A stretch of 64,000 nt of DNA from a bacterium (GTDB lineage: Bacteria; Electryoneota; Electryoneia; Electryoneales; Electryoneaceae). A program made the translations under genes and the position numbers. The stretch is taken from the NCBI GenBank assembly GCA_028278125.1, contig JANQEY010000199.1, positions 1 through 64,000 of the forward strand. Direction: 5' to 3'. This document shows positions 26,444 to 35,958 of this stretch, piece after piece (positions within the stretch are counted from its first letter, which is position 1; every line of letters begins with the position of its first letter). The notes beneath the pieces are model-generated. The model made no database searches. It was given only the letters and a program-made list of their open reading frames with translations, and was not told the DNA's origin.

Positions 26444-27310
26444 TTAAATATTTACATATCCATCAAATACTTTTTCAGCTTCACCTTCCAGCATTGCGCT
26501 GGACCAGTCATTCCCGATGGTGACATATAAATCCCCACCAGGCATGCGCACGTGGACTCTTTGGTCGAACTCGAACCGGTTTTCTGCAATTCCAACGGCA
26601 ACTGCGGCGACAGCGCCGCTTCCACAGGCCAGGGTAGGACCAACACCTCGTTCCCAGACAACCAGTCCAACTGCATCGGGTGATTCTTTCCTGGCAAATC
26701 CAACATTTACACCCTCGGGAAACAACTCTTCATGGATTTCAAGCCTGTGACCGATTGAATGGATCTCATCACCTTCCCACATTTCATTGTTATAAATGAC
26801 AAAATGTGGATTTCCGATTCCAACCGCTGATCCGGTGACAGTATAGTTTAATCCGGGAACAGATATTGTTTTCCTGATCGCGTTCTCGGTACTTACGATG
26901 CCCGCATCGTTGGGATTAAATGAGGGATTAGGCATCATCACCTGGATTGTGTTATTGTCGGTAAACCTACTGTGTACAGGACCGGCACCGGTAAGGATTG
27001 TCACCTCATCCCGGCTACGGACATCCTCGCCCATGTCACTAAGGAAGAGCATCAGGCATCTGAGACCATTTCCACACATCTCAGCAGGAGAACCATCCGC
27101 ATTAAAATATCCCATCGTGTAGGGCATGTTTTTGTCATTGGATTTAACAGCGATAATAACACCATCAGCTCCAATGCCATAATGACGGTGACAGAGCTTT
27201 TGGATGAATTCAGGTGTTAGTATGTCCCATGTCTGCCTGTTGTCCTCACGATTATCAATCATTACAAAATCGTTGCCGGCGCCGTGATATTTCGAAAATT
27301 TATATTGCAC
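26444..27310 (-). CDS. dapF: Diaminopimelate epimerase
   Basis: A 288-residue DapF, which interconverts LL- and meso-diaminopimelate for lysine and peptidoglycan synthesis. The two catalytic Cys are visible: AEMCGNGLRC (Cys near 79) and GPTLACGSGAVAA (Cys near 231), along with KYHGAGNDFVMID at the N-terminus. I chose GTG 27310 because GGAAGG lies eight bases upstream and the protein then starts directly before the conserved KFSKYHGAGNDF block; an ATG at 27346 would add twelve unconserved residues. It converges with the M24 gene, with nine bases between stops. Confidence 0.95.
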   Translation of the reverse strand: MQYKFSKYHGAGNDFVMIDNREDNRQTWDILTPEFIQKLCHRHYGIGADGVIIAVKSNDKNMPYTMGYFNADGSPAEMCGNGLRCLMLFLSDMGEDVRSRDEVTILTGAGPVHSRFTDNNTIQVMMPNPSFNPNDAGIVSTENAIRKTISVPGLNYTVTGSAVGIGNPHFVIYNNEMWEGDEIHSIGHRLEIHEELFPEGVNVGFARKESPDAVGLVVWERGVGPTLACGSGAVAAVAVGIAENRFEFDQRVHVRMPGGDLYVTIGNDWSSAMLEGEAEKVFDGYVNI

Positions 27311-27391
27311 GATTAGTACCTTCCATTTAATCTTACTGCATTTCAATCTTTCATATATAGATACAAAATCATTGTCTATCCAACTGAAATT

Positions 27392-28156
27392 TTAGTCATC
27401 ACCTATCCATCCCGCATTTACATCAAGTACTGCACCCGTGATACTCTCAGCTGATGGTGACAGTAGGAAGATAACAGCTTCTGCTATGTCTTCAAAAGAA
27501 CCCTGGTGTCCCATGGGAAATTGTGATCCTGCCAGAATCTGCTTTGATTGTTCCCTGGTCATCTCTTTATTCTTGATGTTTCCGGGATTGATGATGTTCA
27601 CCGTGACTTTGTGTTTAGCCTCTTCCAGGGCTAATGTTCTCGCCAGGGCAGTTACTCCACTTTTTGCTGCCAGGTGGGGGCCGAAATTACGCATGGGAGA
27701 AGTATACTGGGCTCCAGCCATTCCGAATCCAATTATCCTTCCTTCACTATTAGACCGCATGCCCGGAAGTACTGCTCTGCAGGTATTAAAAAATGAAACC
27801 AGGTTGTCATCAATAAGTTTTTCAAAATCAGATTTATTATGATCAGTAACCCCTTTGCGCAGAAAACTTCCAGCGCAATGAACCAGGGCATAGGGTGATC
27901 CGAGTTTTTCAGTTATTTTCCCAATGCTTTCCTCGGCTGTCTTATCAATCGAAAGGTCACCAGAGGTTATACATGTACCGGTTCCATTCTCCTTCAATTT
28001 TTCAGCCACTACCTTAGCCTGCTCGTGATCCTGGTGGGTATGGATAGCAATTTTTGTGTAAAACTTCGCAAGGTTAACGGCTATACCTTTCCCAAGTCCG
28101 CCGGTTGCACCTGTCAACCAGATTACTTTTTCACTAAAATCATTACTATCGTTCAT
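27392..28156 (-). CDS. SDR-family protein lacking the catalytic tyrosine
   Basis: A 254-residue Rossmann-fold protein of the short-chain dehydrogenase/reductase family. The cofactor motif TGATGGLGKG is at about 15-24, the NAG motif is changed to HCAGSF, and INPGNIKNKE near 190 matches the PG motif. The active-site YxxxK reads HLAAK (NFGPHLAAKSG), so the catalytic Tyr is His, while the Lys is kept; the preceding catalytic Ser region reads IIGFGMAGA. The protein may still bind NAD(P) but standard SDR oxidoreduction is doubtful. It lies 81 bases upstream of dapF on the same strand. A tetrahydromonapterin-type reductase was considered but those keep the Tyr. Confidence 0.85.
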   Translation of the reverse strand: MNDSNDFSEKVIWLTGATGGLGKGIAVNLAKFYTKIAIHTHQDHEQAKVVAEKLKENGTGTCITSGDLSIDKTAEESIGKITEKLGSPYALVHCAGSFLRKGVTDHNKSDFEKLIDDNLVSFFNTCRAVLPGMRSNSEGRIIGFGMAGAQYTSPMRNFGPHLAAKSGVTALARTLALEEAKHKVTVNIINPGNIKNKEMTREQSKQILAGSQFPMGHQGSFEDIAEAVIFLLSPSAESITGAVLDVNAGWIGDD

Positions 28157-28358
28157 TATTTTATTCCGTTAGCTCTGGAGCACCCGTAAAATTACGAAGG
28201 TAAATTATACATTTTTTAAGATATGAAGATTGCTCGCCAAAAGGTTGATTTAAGACCCCCGGAGACGCACTTGTTTCGCACCAAGATATAGCCCATATTC
28301 CCACAAAATTTGTGGTGATCCTCATATTTATATATCTTTTAAACATGGTAATGCCCTC

Positions 28359-30374
28359 ATGATTTCCAGTGAAAAGTTTTTCGATTTCAGTAATCTTGAT
28401 TCGTTGGCAGTTGATAATATCAGGATTCTCAGTGCTGATATGGTTCAGAAGGCAAATTCCGGGCATCCGGGTATGCCGATGGGCTTTGCTCTTCCGGCCC
28501 ATATATTGTGGACACGCTTCCTGAGTTTTAATCCCGACCAGCCATTCTGGCCGGGTAGAGACAGGTTTATCCTCTCAGCAGGTCACGGTTCAGTGCTCCT
28601 GTACAGCCTGTTGCATCTGGCTGGATATGACCTTTCTATTGAAGATCTGAAAAACTTCAGGCAATGGGAAAGCCGAACCCCGGGGCATCCTGAATATGGA
28701 GTAGTTCCGGGCGTGGAAACCACTACCGGTCCGCTGGGACAGGGCTTCGGAAATGGTGTAGGGATGGCAGTAGCCCAACGGTATATCAGGGAAAAGCTTG
28801 GCTTGGAAGATTCCAGTGAGTTTGATCCACTTGACAACAGGATATACGTGGTCGCCGGAGACGGTTGTCTGCAGGAAGGAATATCTTCAGAAGCAGCCTC
28901 ATTCGCGGGTCATCAGAAACTGGGAAGATTGATAGTTCTGTATGATGATAACCGTATCAGTATTGACGGGAGCACTGATATTTCGTGGTCTGAAAATGTG
29001 TGCGATCGTTTTAATGCATATGGATGGCATACTCAGCAAGTGGAGGGGGATGATCCGGCAGCGATATTGAACTCTATCCGGAATGCGCAAGATAACCTGG
29101 ATGAACCATCATTAATTGCCATCCATACACATATCGGTTTTGGCAGCCCCAATAAGCAGGATTCAGAGAAAGCTCACGGTGCCCCGCTTGGTGAAGATGA
29201 ACTGAAGGCTACCAGGGAACAACTTGGGTGGACGTTGCCAGCCTTCGAAATTCCTGATGAAGTATACAATCTCTATGCAGAAATTGCTGATGAAAGACGA
29301 GAAATATACAGGGAATGGAAACGTTCTTTCGAAATATGGATGAAGGAAAATCCTGAACGTGAATCGCTTTGGAAAATCCTGGTAGAGGGAGAAGAACCGG
29401 GTAACTGGGATAGCAATATTCCTGTATATGAAGCCGGCCAAAAAGTAGCAACAAGAGCTGCATCAGGCGAAGCACTTAACGCTTTCGCAATAAATAATCC
29501 ACAAATTATCGGTGGGTGTGCTGATCTTACCGGTTCAGTAAAAACAGATATTAAAAACGAAGATCTTTTTCTGCCGGGTATAAAAAACGGCCGAAATATC
29601 AGGTTTGGAATCCGTGAACATGGAATGGGAGCGATTGCCAACGGGATGGCATTGTACGGAGGTCTGCGTCCTTACACGGGAACATTCCTGGTTTTCAGTG
29701 ATTATATGCGACCACCGATACGGCTGGCTTCGATGATGGATCAGCCGGTAATATTTGTCTTCAGTCATGACAGTATCGGGGTAGGTGAGGATGGACCGAC
29801 TCATCAACCGATCGAACACCTGGCTGCTCTTCGTTCAATTCCCGGATTATGGGTTATCAGGCCGGGGGATGCCAACGAGATGGTGGAAGCCTGGAGGATT
29901 GCATTAGATCGAAACGATGGCCCTACAACAATTATCAGCACAAGGCAGGGATTGCCTGTTATCGATAGGAATAAACACTCTGCCACATCTAATTCACGCA
30001 ATGGTGGATATATCCTTGCAGATTGTCAAGATGGAACACCAGAGACAATTTTATTAGCAACAGGAAGTGAACTAACTTTGTCGCTTGCTGTATGGGAAAA
30101 ACTAGTTGAAAAGGGAATTAAGGCACGCCTGGTCAGTTTACCATGCTGGGAATTATTCGACCTGCAGGATGACGTTTACCAGGAACAGGTTTTACCCCGT
30201 GATGTGAACAACCGGATAGCACTTGAAGCAGGAATATCAATGGGTTGGGAACGATTTACGGGAGATAATGGGAAGATCATATCTATTGAAAAATTTGGTG
30301 CTTCTGCTCCGGGTGGATTATTGTTTGAAAAATATGGCTATACTGTTGATGTTATATTAAGCAAAATACTCTAG
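28359..30374 (+). CDS. tkt: Transketolase
   Basis: A 671-residue transketolase of the pentose phosphate pathway, which transfers two-carbon ketol units between sugar phosphates using thiamine diphosphate. Evidence includes KANSGHPGMPMG near 31-42, the thiamine-phosphate motif GDGCLQEGISSEAASFAGH followed by the Asn of DDNRISIDG, the Pyr-domain FGIREHGMGAIANGMA with its catalytic Glu, and the C-terminal ATGSELTLSL. Length is normal. ATG 28359 gives a family-normal N-terminus, though no strong ribosome site is seen. It is divergent from the SDR gene and followed by a 214-base gap. Confidence 0.96.
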   Translation: MISSEKFFDFSNLDSLAVDNIRILSADMVQKANSGHPGMPMGFALPAHILWTRFLSFNPDQPFWPGRDRFILSAGHGSVLLYSLLHLAGYDLSIEDLKNFRQWESRTPGHPEYGVVPGVETTTGPLGQGFGNGVGMAVAQRYIREKLGLEDSSEFDPLDNRIYVVAGDGCLQEGISSEAASFAGHQKLGRLIVLYDDNRISIDGSTDISWSENVCDRFNAYGWHTQQVEGDDPAAILNSIRNAQDNLDEPSLIAIHTHIGFGSPNKQDSEKAHGAPLGEDELKATREQLGWTLPAFEIPDEVYNLYAEIADERREIYREWKRSFEIWMKENPERESLWKILVEGEEPGNWDSNIPVYEAGQKVATRAASGEALNAFAINNPQIIGGCADLTGSVKTDIKNEDLFLPGIKNGRNIRFGIREHGMGAIANGMALYGGLRPYTGTFLVFSDYMRPPIRLASMMDQPVIFVFSHDSIGVGEDGPTHQPIEHLAALRSIPGLWVIRPGDANEMVEAWRIALDRNDGPTTIISTRQGLPVIDRNKHSATSNSRNGGYILADCQDGTPETILLATGSELTLSLAVWEKLVEKGIKARLVSLPCWELFDLQDDVYQEQVLPRDVNNRIALEAGISMGWERFTGDNGKIISIEKFGASAPGGLLFEKYGYTVDVILSKIL

Positions 30375-30588
30375 ATCGAATGTTTCAACTACGATTTAGT
30401 TTTAATCAATGATATTACTTGTTGGGGAATTTTACTGATACAAATTTAATTTTGTTAAGCGTTTTGTGTTTTTATTTAAGAAAATTCTTCATACATTAGC
30501 GAATTAAATGGATAGGAATTGAATTATAGCTTAACAATCCTTGAATCAACTTTAGAAGTTAAGAATCTGTTGTGAGGAGAGTGACAAC

Positions 30589-31410
30589 GTGTATCTTGAG
30601 TACTGGGAATTAAAAGAAAAACCATTTGAGAACACACCTGATCCCCGGTTTTTCTTTCAATCCAATCAGCATCGTGAAGCTCTGATGAGGGTTCTTTATG
30701 CAATAAATGAGGCAAAGGGAGCTGCACTACTGACGGGTGAGTACGGATGTGGAAAGACTACTCTGATCCGTACTGTAATTAACGAACTTGATCCCCATTT
30801 TTTCCCCGTTGTTTTCCTGACAAATCCTACCTGGGACGCAGAAGACCTGTTGAAAGAAATCCTGTACCAACTGGGTACTGATGATGTTCCGGATAAAAAA
30901 TCTGAAGTGCTGCATTTAATAAATGACCATCTGTATAAGAACGTTATTGATGGTAAACATACCGCATTATTCGTTGATGAAGCCCAGATCATCGAAGATC
31001 CGATGACTCTTGAAGAATTGAGACTTCTGCTTAACTTTCAATTAAACGACCGTTTTATGCTTACGTTGATTGTATCTGGACAGCCGGAGCTCAGGGATCG
31101 TGTACGAAAACTGCCTCAATTTGTTCAACGTATCGCAGTAAAATATCACCTTATTCCTCTAACACTTGAGGAAACAGTTAATTATATTGAATACAGATTG
31201 GCACTTGGTGGAAATCTGAAAGAAGAAGTTTTTACAAAAGATGCAGTATCTGATATCTTTACCTATTCGGGTGGTACACCAAGAAAAATCAATAATATCT
31301 GCGATCTTGCTTTAGCACTCGGTGCAGGCAATCGTGTAGAAAAGATTGAATCAGATCTTATCAGGTCTATAGTTGATAGTGAGACGGACGGAGGGGCTTA
31401 CCAATGGTAA
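30589..31410 (+). CDS. ExeA/GspA-like AAA+ ATPase
   Basis: A 273-residue ATPase with the N-terminal YWELKEKPFENTPDPRFFF stretch typical of ExeA/GspA/MshM-type proteins, Walker A GEYGCGKT (about 50-57) and Walker B ALFVDEAQ (about 129-136). Unlike full-length ExeA it lacks a membrane segment and peptidoglycan-binding domain, so it corresponds to the cytoplasmic ATPase alone. Such proteins drive assembly of type II secretion or type IV pilus components, but none of these genes is adjacent. Start is GTG 30589, with GAGGAGAG upstream. It overlaps the next gene by seven bases and probably forms an operon with the two that follow. Confidence 0.87.
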   Translation: MYLEYWELKEKPFENTPDPRFFFQSNQHREALMRVLYAINEAKGAALLTGEYGCGKTTLIRTVINELDPHFFPVVFLTNPTWDAEDLLKEILYQLGTDDVPDKKSEVLHLINDHLYKNVIDGKHTALFVDEAQIIEDPMTLEELRLLLNFQLNDRFMLTLIVSGQPELRDRVRKLPQFVQRIAVKYHLIPLTLEETVNYIEYRLALGGNLKEEVFTKDAVSDIFTYSGGTPRKINNICDLALALGAGNRVEKIESDLIRSIVDSETDGGAYQW

Positions 31411-32507
31411 GGATGCGTGATGTCCTTAAATCAGTCCGTGATGTAGTTCCCGGTGCAAGACAGCAGGATAGTGATAAGGCTGACGCGGGGAGTGGTTATT
31501 CCTTCCCGGGACAAACCGGCGAAAAACGTGATCAGGCTAAGCATAGTTTTCCTGATCAGGATGTAAAAGCACCAGATACAGAATCCGGTCAGGAAAGTCA
31601 GGACGGCGCGACTTATTCAAGTGATCCTAATTTTTATCTGAATGCCATAGATGTTGTAGAAGATTTTCTCGCCTGTGCTGCCGCTGATGATCTGCAAAAC
31701 CTGACTAACCTTGTCGATACAAATAAAAGGATGATTGAATCCCTTAAGAACGATGATGAACTGTTCCTGCAATGTCTTGCCGCACGTGACCAGGAATCAT
31801 CGCTTGCTCAACATTCTGTCAACGTGGCGATTGTTGTTATCAAGATGGCGCTTGGGATGTCTGAATTCAGGGAAGAGCAGGTAGAGGAAGTTGGATTGTC
31901 CGCCCTCGTCCATGAAGTTGGAATGATCAAGGTACCCGAGGAAATTCTCAATAAAAAAGGTGAACTAACCTCCGCCGAAACAAGACTGATCAAACAACAC
32001 CCGGTTTACGCAAAGGCTATCCTTGATACGCTTCGTGATGAATACCCATATCTGCCGGTAGTTGTATCCCAGGAACACGAAAGATGGGACGGCAACGGGT
32101 ATCCGTACGGCTTAAAAGCAGACAATATTCATCTTTATGCCCAGGTAATCGGGATTTCAGATACATTTTTCGCATATACCCATGAACGTCATTACAGGGA
32201 CAATTTTATTGCCTATAAGGCTATTCAATCAATAATTGAAAGAAGAAATAAAGACTTTTCCGCGGCGATTATTAAAGCATTGATTGATGTGATCAGTCTC
32301 TTCCCGGTTGGTTCGCTTGTAAAGCTTAATGATGGAAGTGTAGCCAGGGTAATAAAAACTCACAAGGATTATCCAATCAGACCTACTATTGAAATTATCC
32401 AGGATGCCCAGGGTCATAAGATGCCCAATCCTCCACCAACTGATCTATCAAGAAATCCCATGATTCATATCGTCAGTCCTATTCTGGATGTGTCAGCCTA
32501 TCAATAA
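31404..32507 (+). CDS. HD-GYP domain protein with altered metal ligands
   Basis: A 367-residue protein. The first 85 residues are charged and low-complexity, probably a linker. The HD-GYP domain (about 120-310) retains QHSVNVA, HPVYAKAIL, the GNGYPYGL signature and the SDTFFAY Asp. However, the HD motif reads LVHEVGMIKVP (Asp to Glu, and the following Lys to Met), and the HHE motif reads QEHERWDG with the first His replaced by Glu. Canonical HD-GYP proteins hydrolyse c-di-GMP with a two- or three-metal centre. Here two ligands are changed to Glu, so activity may be altered or lost. It overlaps the ExeA-like gene by seven bases. Confidence 0.85.
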   Translation: MVRMRDVLKSVRDVVPGARQQDSDKADAGSGYSFPGQTGEKRDQAKHSFPDQDVKAPDTESGQESQDGATYSSDPNFYLNAIDVVEDFLACAAADDLQNLTNLVDTNKRMIESLKNDDELFLQCLAARDQESSLAQHSVNVAIVVIKMALGMSEFREEQVEEVGLSALVHEVGMIKVPEEILNKKGELTSAETRLIKQHPVYAKAILDTLRDEYPYLPVVVSQEHERWDGNGYPYGLKADNIHLYAQVIGISDTFFAYTHERHYRDNFIAYKAIQSIIERRNKDFSAAIIKALIDVISLFPVGSLVKLNDGSVARVIKTHKDYPIRPTIEIIQDAQGHKMPNPPPTDLSRNPMIHIVSPILDVSAYQ

Positions 32508-32522
32508 TAGATAGAGGTGTGT

Positions 32523-33146
32523 ATGGATGAGCGGAAGCGGAAAGAACTTGAAGATTTAAAAAAACAGATTGATCCGAAAATCCTTGAACGTGTTGCCAAA
32601 TCAATGGGAACATCTGTACCTGAGCATGGGGGAGCTCCGGCAGCGTCCGCACCTGCAAAGCCATCCATGCCGAAGCCAAAATCTTCCGGTGGACTTCGAA
32701 AACCAAAACAGTATAAACCTCTTGCTGAGGAACCCAAGGAAAAACCGGTTCAATTTATAATATTTGATTCATCACATTTTCGTGCAAAACAACTATCCGG
32801 GTTCCTTAACCGGTTGGGATTTAAATATGTTTCTATTGTCAGTGATCCTGTTGAACTGACAAAATCATTAATTACCAACTTGGGAGACGCGAGAGTTCAG
32901 AAGCTGGCATTCGTCGCTTCTATCAGGGAGTTTAATGTCTTGAATTCCATTTTAAAATCTGAAGATTTTGCAATGGTCCGTGAAAAATTACCAGATGTCG
33001 CCAATATTCCCACTTTCGTCTTCACCGATGAAGATTCAGCTCCGATTCCACGAGAAGTAGTAGATCCGAAATACGTGCTGTCTCTCGATCGAAGTCCCGG
33101 ATTCAGCGAGAAAAAAATCAAGGGGATTCTTGAAATCCACGATTAA
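32523..33146 (+). CDS. Receiver-like domain protein, function unknown
   Basis: A 207-residue protein. The first 75 residues hold a charged helix (MDERKRKELEDLKKQIDP) and an Ala/Pro/Lys-rich linker. The C-terminal domain begins PVQFIIFDSSHFRAKQLSGF and resembles a response-regulator fold: alternating hydrophobic strands and helices, but without the acidic pocket and phospho-accepting Asp of active receivers. ATG 32523 is chosen because GAGG lies five bases upstream. It follows the HD-GYP gene by 15 bases and precedes folC by 18, so it completes a three-gene unit with the ATPase. I do not recognise a family. Confidence 0.7.
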   Translation: MDERKRKELEDLKKQIDPKILERVAKSMGTSVPEHGGAPAASAPAKPSMPKPKSSGGLRKPKQYKPLAEEPKEKPVQFIIFDSSHFRAKQLSGFLNRLGFKYVSIVSDPVELTKSLITNLGDARVQKLAFVASIREFNVLNSILKSEDFAMVREKLPDVANIPTFVFTDEDSAPIPREVVDPKYVLSLDRSPGFSEKKIKGILEIHD

Positions 33147-33164
33147 TTTCGTTTCCTTCCTTGA

Positions 33165-34568
33165 ATGAAATCCATTAGCGAAAGCACTCAAACTGTTCCT
33201 CGTCATTCGAATGATGTAAGGCTTTTTGACGCCGGGGCAGAATTGAACGAAGCCTATTTTGAAGCGTTGAAGCATATCTACAACCGGCTGGATATGGAAG
33301 GAATGGATCCGGCGAAGGCTTCAACCTTCAGGCGAGATATAAATGCATATCAACGTTTCCTGGCAGAACTGGGAAATCCTCACCTGGCAACTCCAACTAT
33401 CCACGTAACAGGAACTCGAGGAAAAGGATCGTCTGTAGCTTGTCTGGAAAGTATTTTATTCCAGGCAGGGTATAAAATCGGTGCGACTGTATCACCTCAT
33501 CTCGTTGAGGTTCGTGAGAGGATCAGGATCAATGGATTGGATCTGGATCGGGATTTGTTCAGCCATTATTACAACGAGATCTTACCGGTTGTAGATAACA
33601 GGGTAAACGGAAATACGTTCAGAACTGTTTTCGAATTGTTGACGGCTTTAGCTTTCTGGACGTTTAAAAGAGAGCAGGTCGACGTTGCTCTAGTGGAAGT
33701 TGGGATGGGTGGCAAGCTAGACGCGACTATAGTTGTAAATCCGGAACTTGCCATTATTACTCGAGTCGGACTTGATCACACACATGTGCTTGGGAATACG
33801 ACCGGCGAGATTGCTGAGGATAAGGCTCATATCATCAAAGAGGGAGTTCCTGTTATTGTTGGCCCTCAGCCTGATGACGCTCAACAGGCAATAGACACGC
33901 GTGTGCGTGAAATGGATAGCACAGCATGGATGTTAGGTCGAGAGGCAAAATATGACATTGTGGACTCAGGTAAAGATGGAAGTGTTTTTAACCTGGATAC
34001 ACCATTTAAGTCTTACAGAAATTTAAAAACACCCATGCTTGGCAGGCACCAGGTAGAGAATACAGCGATTGCGGTGATGGCGGCGGATAAGTTAACTGCT
34101 GATAGTAAATTTAAAATCAGCGAAGAAAATGTCAGGGCTGGACTGGAAAATGTGCGATGGCAGGGACGGGGTGAAATAATCAGAAAGGATCCGACAGTAA
34201 TCCTTGATGGTGCACACACTCCACAGGGTGGAAAAGTACTGAACGAGATGCTGCATGACTGCTGGCCTGACAAAGAGCTGGTATTTCTCCTTGGATTTAA
34301 CAAAGATAAGGATTATAAGAGTTTCCTTGATTGCTTTGATAGAGTACCCGGTAGAACATATATCACAGCTGTTGACTCAATCCGAGCTTTGTCGACAGAT
34401 GAACTTCAAACTGAGACCATGAATCGCGGTTGGCAGTCTGAGATAATAAATCTCGAATACGCCTATAAAAATGTTTGTGATAATCTCGGAAAAAATGAAA
34501 TACTGGTTGTCACCGGAAGTTTTTATATTGTTGGCGCAATCCGTCGCCAATTCTTGCAAACTATTTGA
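33165..34568 (+). CDS. folC: Folylpolyglutamate/dihydrofolate synthase
   Basis: A 467-residue Mur-ligase-family FolC, which adds glutamate to dihydropteroate or folates. It has the ATP-binding loop IHVTGTRGKGSSVACLES near 77-94; most FolC read TGTNGKGS, so Asn is replaced by Arg here. Further family features are GATVSPHLVEVRERI, VEVGMGGKLDATIVVNP and the LGRHQVENTAIAV stretch. An N-terminal extension of about 50 residues precedes the usual ARHIYNRLD-like start, so an internal start could be real, but no better ribosome site is visible. It follows the receiver-like gene closely. Confidence 0.93.
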   Translation: MKSISESTQTVPRHSNDVRLFDAGAELNEAYFEALKHIYNRLDMEGMDPAKASTFRRDINAYQRFLAELGNPHLATPTIHVTGTRGKGSSVACLESILFQAGYKIGATVSPHLVEVRERIRINGLDLDRDLFSHYYNEILPVVDNRVNGNTFRTVFELLTALAFWTFKREQVDVALVEVGMGGKLDATIVVNPELAIITRVGLDHTHVLGNTTGEIAEDKAHIIKEGVPVIVGPQPDDAQQAIDTRVREMDSTAWMLGREAKYDIVDSGKDGSVFNLDTPFKSYRNLKTPMLGRHQVENTAIAVMAADKLTADSKFKISEENVRAGLENVRWQGRGEIIRKDPTVILDGAHTPQGGKVLNEMLHDCWPDKELVFLLGFNKDKDYKSFLDCFDRVPGRTYITAVDSIRALSTDELQTETMNRGWQSEIINLEYAYKNVCDNLGKNEILVVTGSFYIVGAIRRQFLQTI

Positions 34569-34613
34569 TATAAGCATACCTTACCAGTTGTGAACGATTA
34601 CCAGGAGGAAATC

Positions 34614-35759
34614 ATGAAGCACAGCCTATCTACACGAGTTACATGGATTATTTTAATTTCGCTTTTCCTGCTAACATTTTTACTGGTAACAGGTTGTGGT
34701 GAACCTAATGATCCGGTAAAGCCGGATACCCCGGAACTACCATATGACATTGTAGATATTGTTTCCACAACGGCGTTTGTGAATGATATCGATGTCGATA
34801 CTTTCCGGAATCAACTGGTTGTGGCATTTAACTATTCGGACATAGGTTTTTATGACTTCTCCGACCCATACAATATTACGCCGGTAGATACTCTTTTTGA
34901 TGAGCAAAACTCATTGCCGGCCATTTACATCAGCGTAGAACCAGCTATGGATTTTATCGCTGTTGTAAATCCTGAAAACTACCGGACGTATTACCTGGAT
35001 AGTTTCACCTGGGGGCGTTTCACCAAGGGATCACGCCATATGGAGGACGTTATTACAACAGTCAGGCGTGCTGATATCCTGCTGGAATCAGGGTTAACAT
35101 TGCAAGATACACTTGTCGCACAGGTCATTACTTCGGATACAGATGTTGGTGACGCGTTTGCGGTTGATTATGCTATTCAGGATACGATCATATTGTTCGA
35201 AGAAGTAATTCCACGTTTCTGGATTGAAAGGGTAGCAACCGGATTGGTCAATTATGCCGGGGAGGCATCAGCCGGCCTGGCATTTTATGAAGAACCGGAT
35301 CTTGTGGCAGCAGGAATGATGCAATTTGGTATAGGTATCGCTGATGTTTCGCCTGAATTAGTTGCAGGTTTTGAAGGAAATGGGGAATGGATAAGTTTCG
35401 CCGATACACCTGGTGAAGCTACTCACCTGGCTGTCCAGGATGGATGGATTTTTGCCGCAGACGGATACATGGGACTGGCAATAATTGACGCAACTGATAT
35501 GCATAATCCAGAGTATGTATCAAGTTGGAAAACTGATGGATTGGATCATGCGATTGATGTAGCTGTTTTTGGTGATGTTGTTGCCCTGATGGATGAGTAT
35601 GATGGTGTGTATTTTATAGATGTATCAGTTCCTGAAGCACCCGAATACCTGGGGCAATATGAGCTGAGAGAACCCAACAGTGTAATGTTTACCGATGATG
35701 GATACCTCTTGATCGCATCAGACTATGAAGGGATAACGGTCCTGACCATGAAGGACTGA
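34614..35759 (+). CDS. Lipoprotein with LVIVD-type beta-propeller repeats
   Basis: A 381-residue predicted lipoprotein. A signal sequence with basic residues and a hydrophobic stretch ends in a lipobox LVTGC near residue 28. The rest has repeated units in the style of LVIVD repeats: VAFNYSDIGFYDFSDPYNIT, WIFAADGYMGLAIIDATDMH, VVALMDEYDGVYFIDVSVPE and a final EGITVLTMKD, consistent with a beta-propeller. ATG 34614 is chosen because AGGAGG ends five bases upstream; an in-frame GTG at 34590 lacks such a site. Function is unknown; propellers of this kind are usually extracytoplasmic binding scaffolds. An elaborate terminator follows. Confidence 0.85.
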   Translation: MKHSLSTRVTWIILISLFLLTFLLVTGCGEPNDPVKPDTPELPYDIVDIVSTTAFVNDIDVDTFRNQLVVAFNYSDIGFYDFSDPYNITPVDTLFDEQNSLPAIYISVEPAMDFIAVVNPENYRTYYLDSFTWGRFTKGSRHMEDVITTVRRADILLESGLTLQDTLVAQVITSDTDVGDAFAVDYAIQDTIILFEEVIPRFWIERVATGLVNYAGEASAGLAFYEEPDLVAAGMMQFGIGIADVSPELVAGFEGNGEWISFADTPGEATHLAVQDGWIFAADGYMGLAIIDATDMHNPEYVSSWKTDGLDHAIDVAVFGDVVALMDEYDGVYFIDVSVPEAPEYLGQYELREPNSVMFTDDGYLLIASDYEGITVLTMKD

Positions 35760-35784
35760 TAAACAGATAAATGTTCGATTTTTT

Positions 35785-35855
35785 GAACGGGCGAGGTAAA
35801 TATTCATCTTCCATATCCGCATCCCTGGAAGATGAATCAACCGCCCGTTTTTTTT
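35785..35855 (+). terminator. Nested two-stem terminator
   Basis: An outer stem AACGGGCG (35786-35793) pairs with CGCCCGTT (35842-35849); an inner stem ATTCATCTTCC (35802-35812) pairs with GGAAGATGAAT (35827-35837). Eight T follow. It ends the LVIVD lipoprotein transcript. Confidence 0.85.
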
Positions 35856-35958
35856 GTTATATTCAGTGAAGTTATAACGGATAGTCCTTATCGAAAACGA
35901 ATAATTCTTCTTATTTTAGCGTAATTACTTGCAGGCTTCAAAAGGAAAGAATTCAAAT

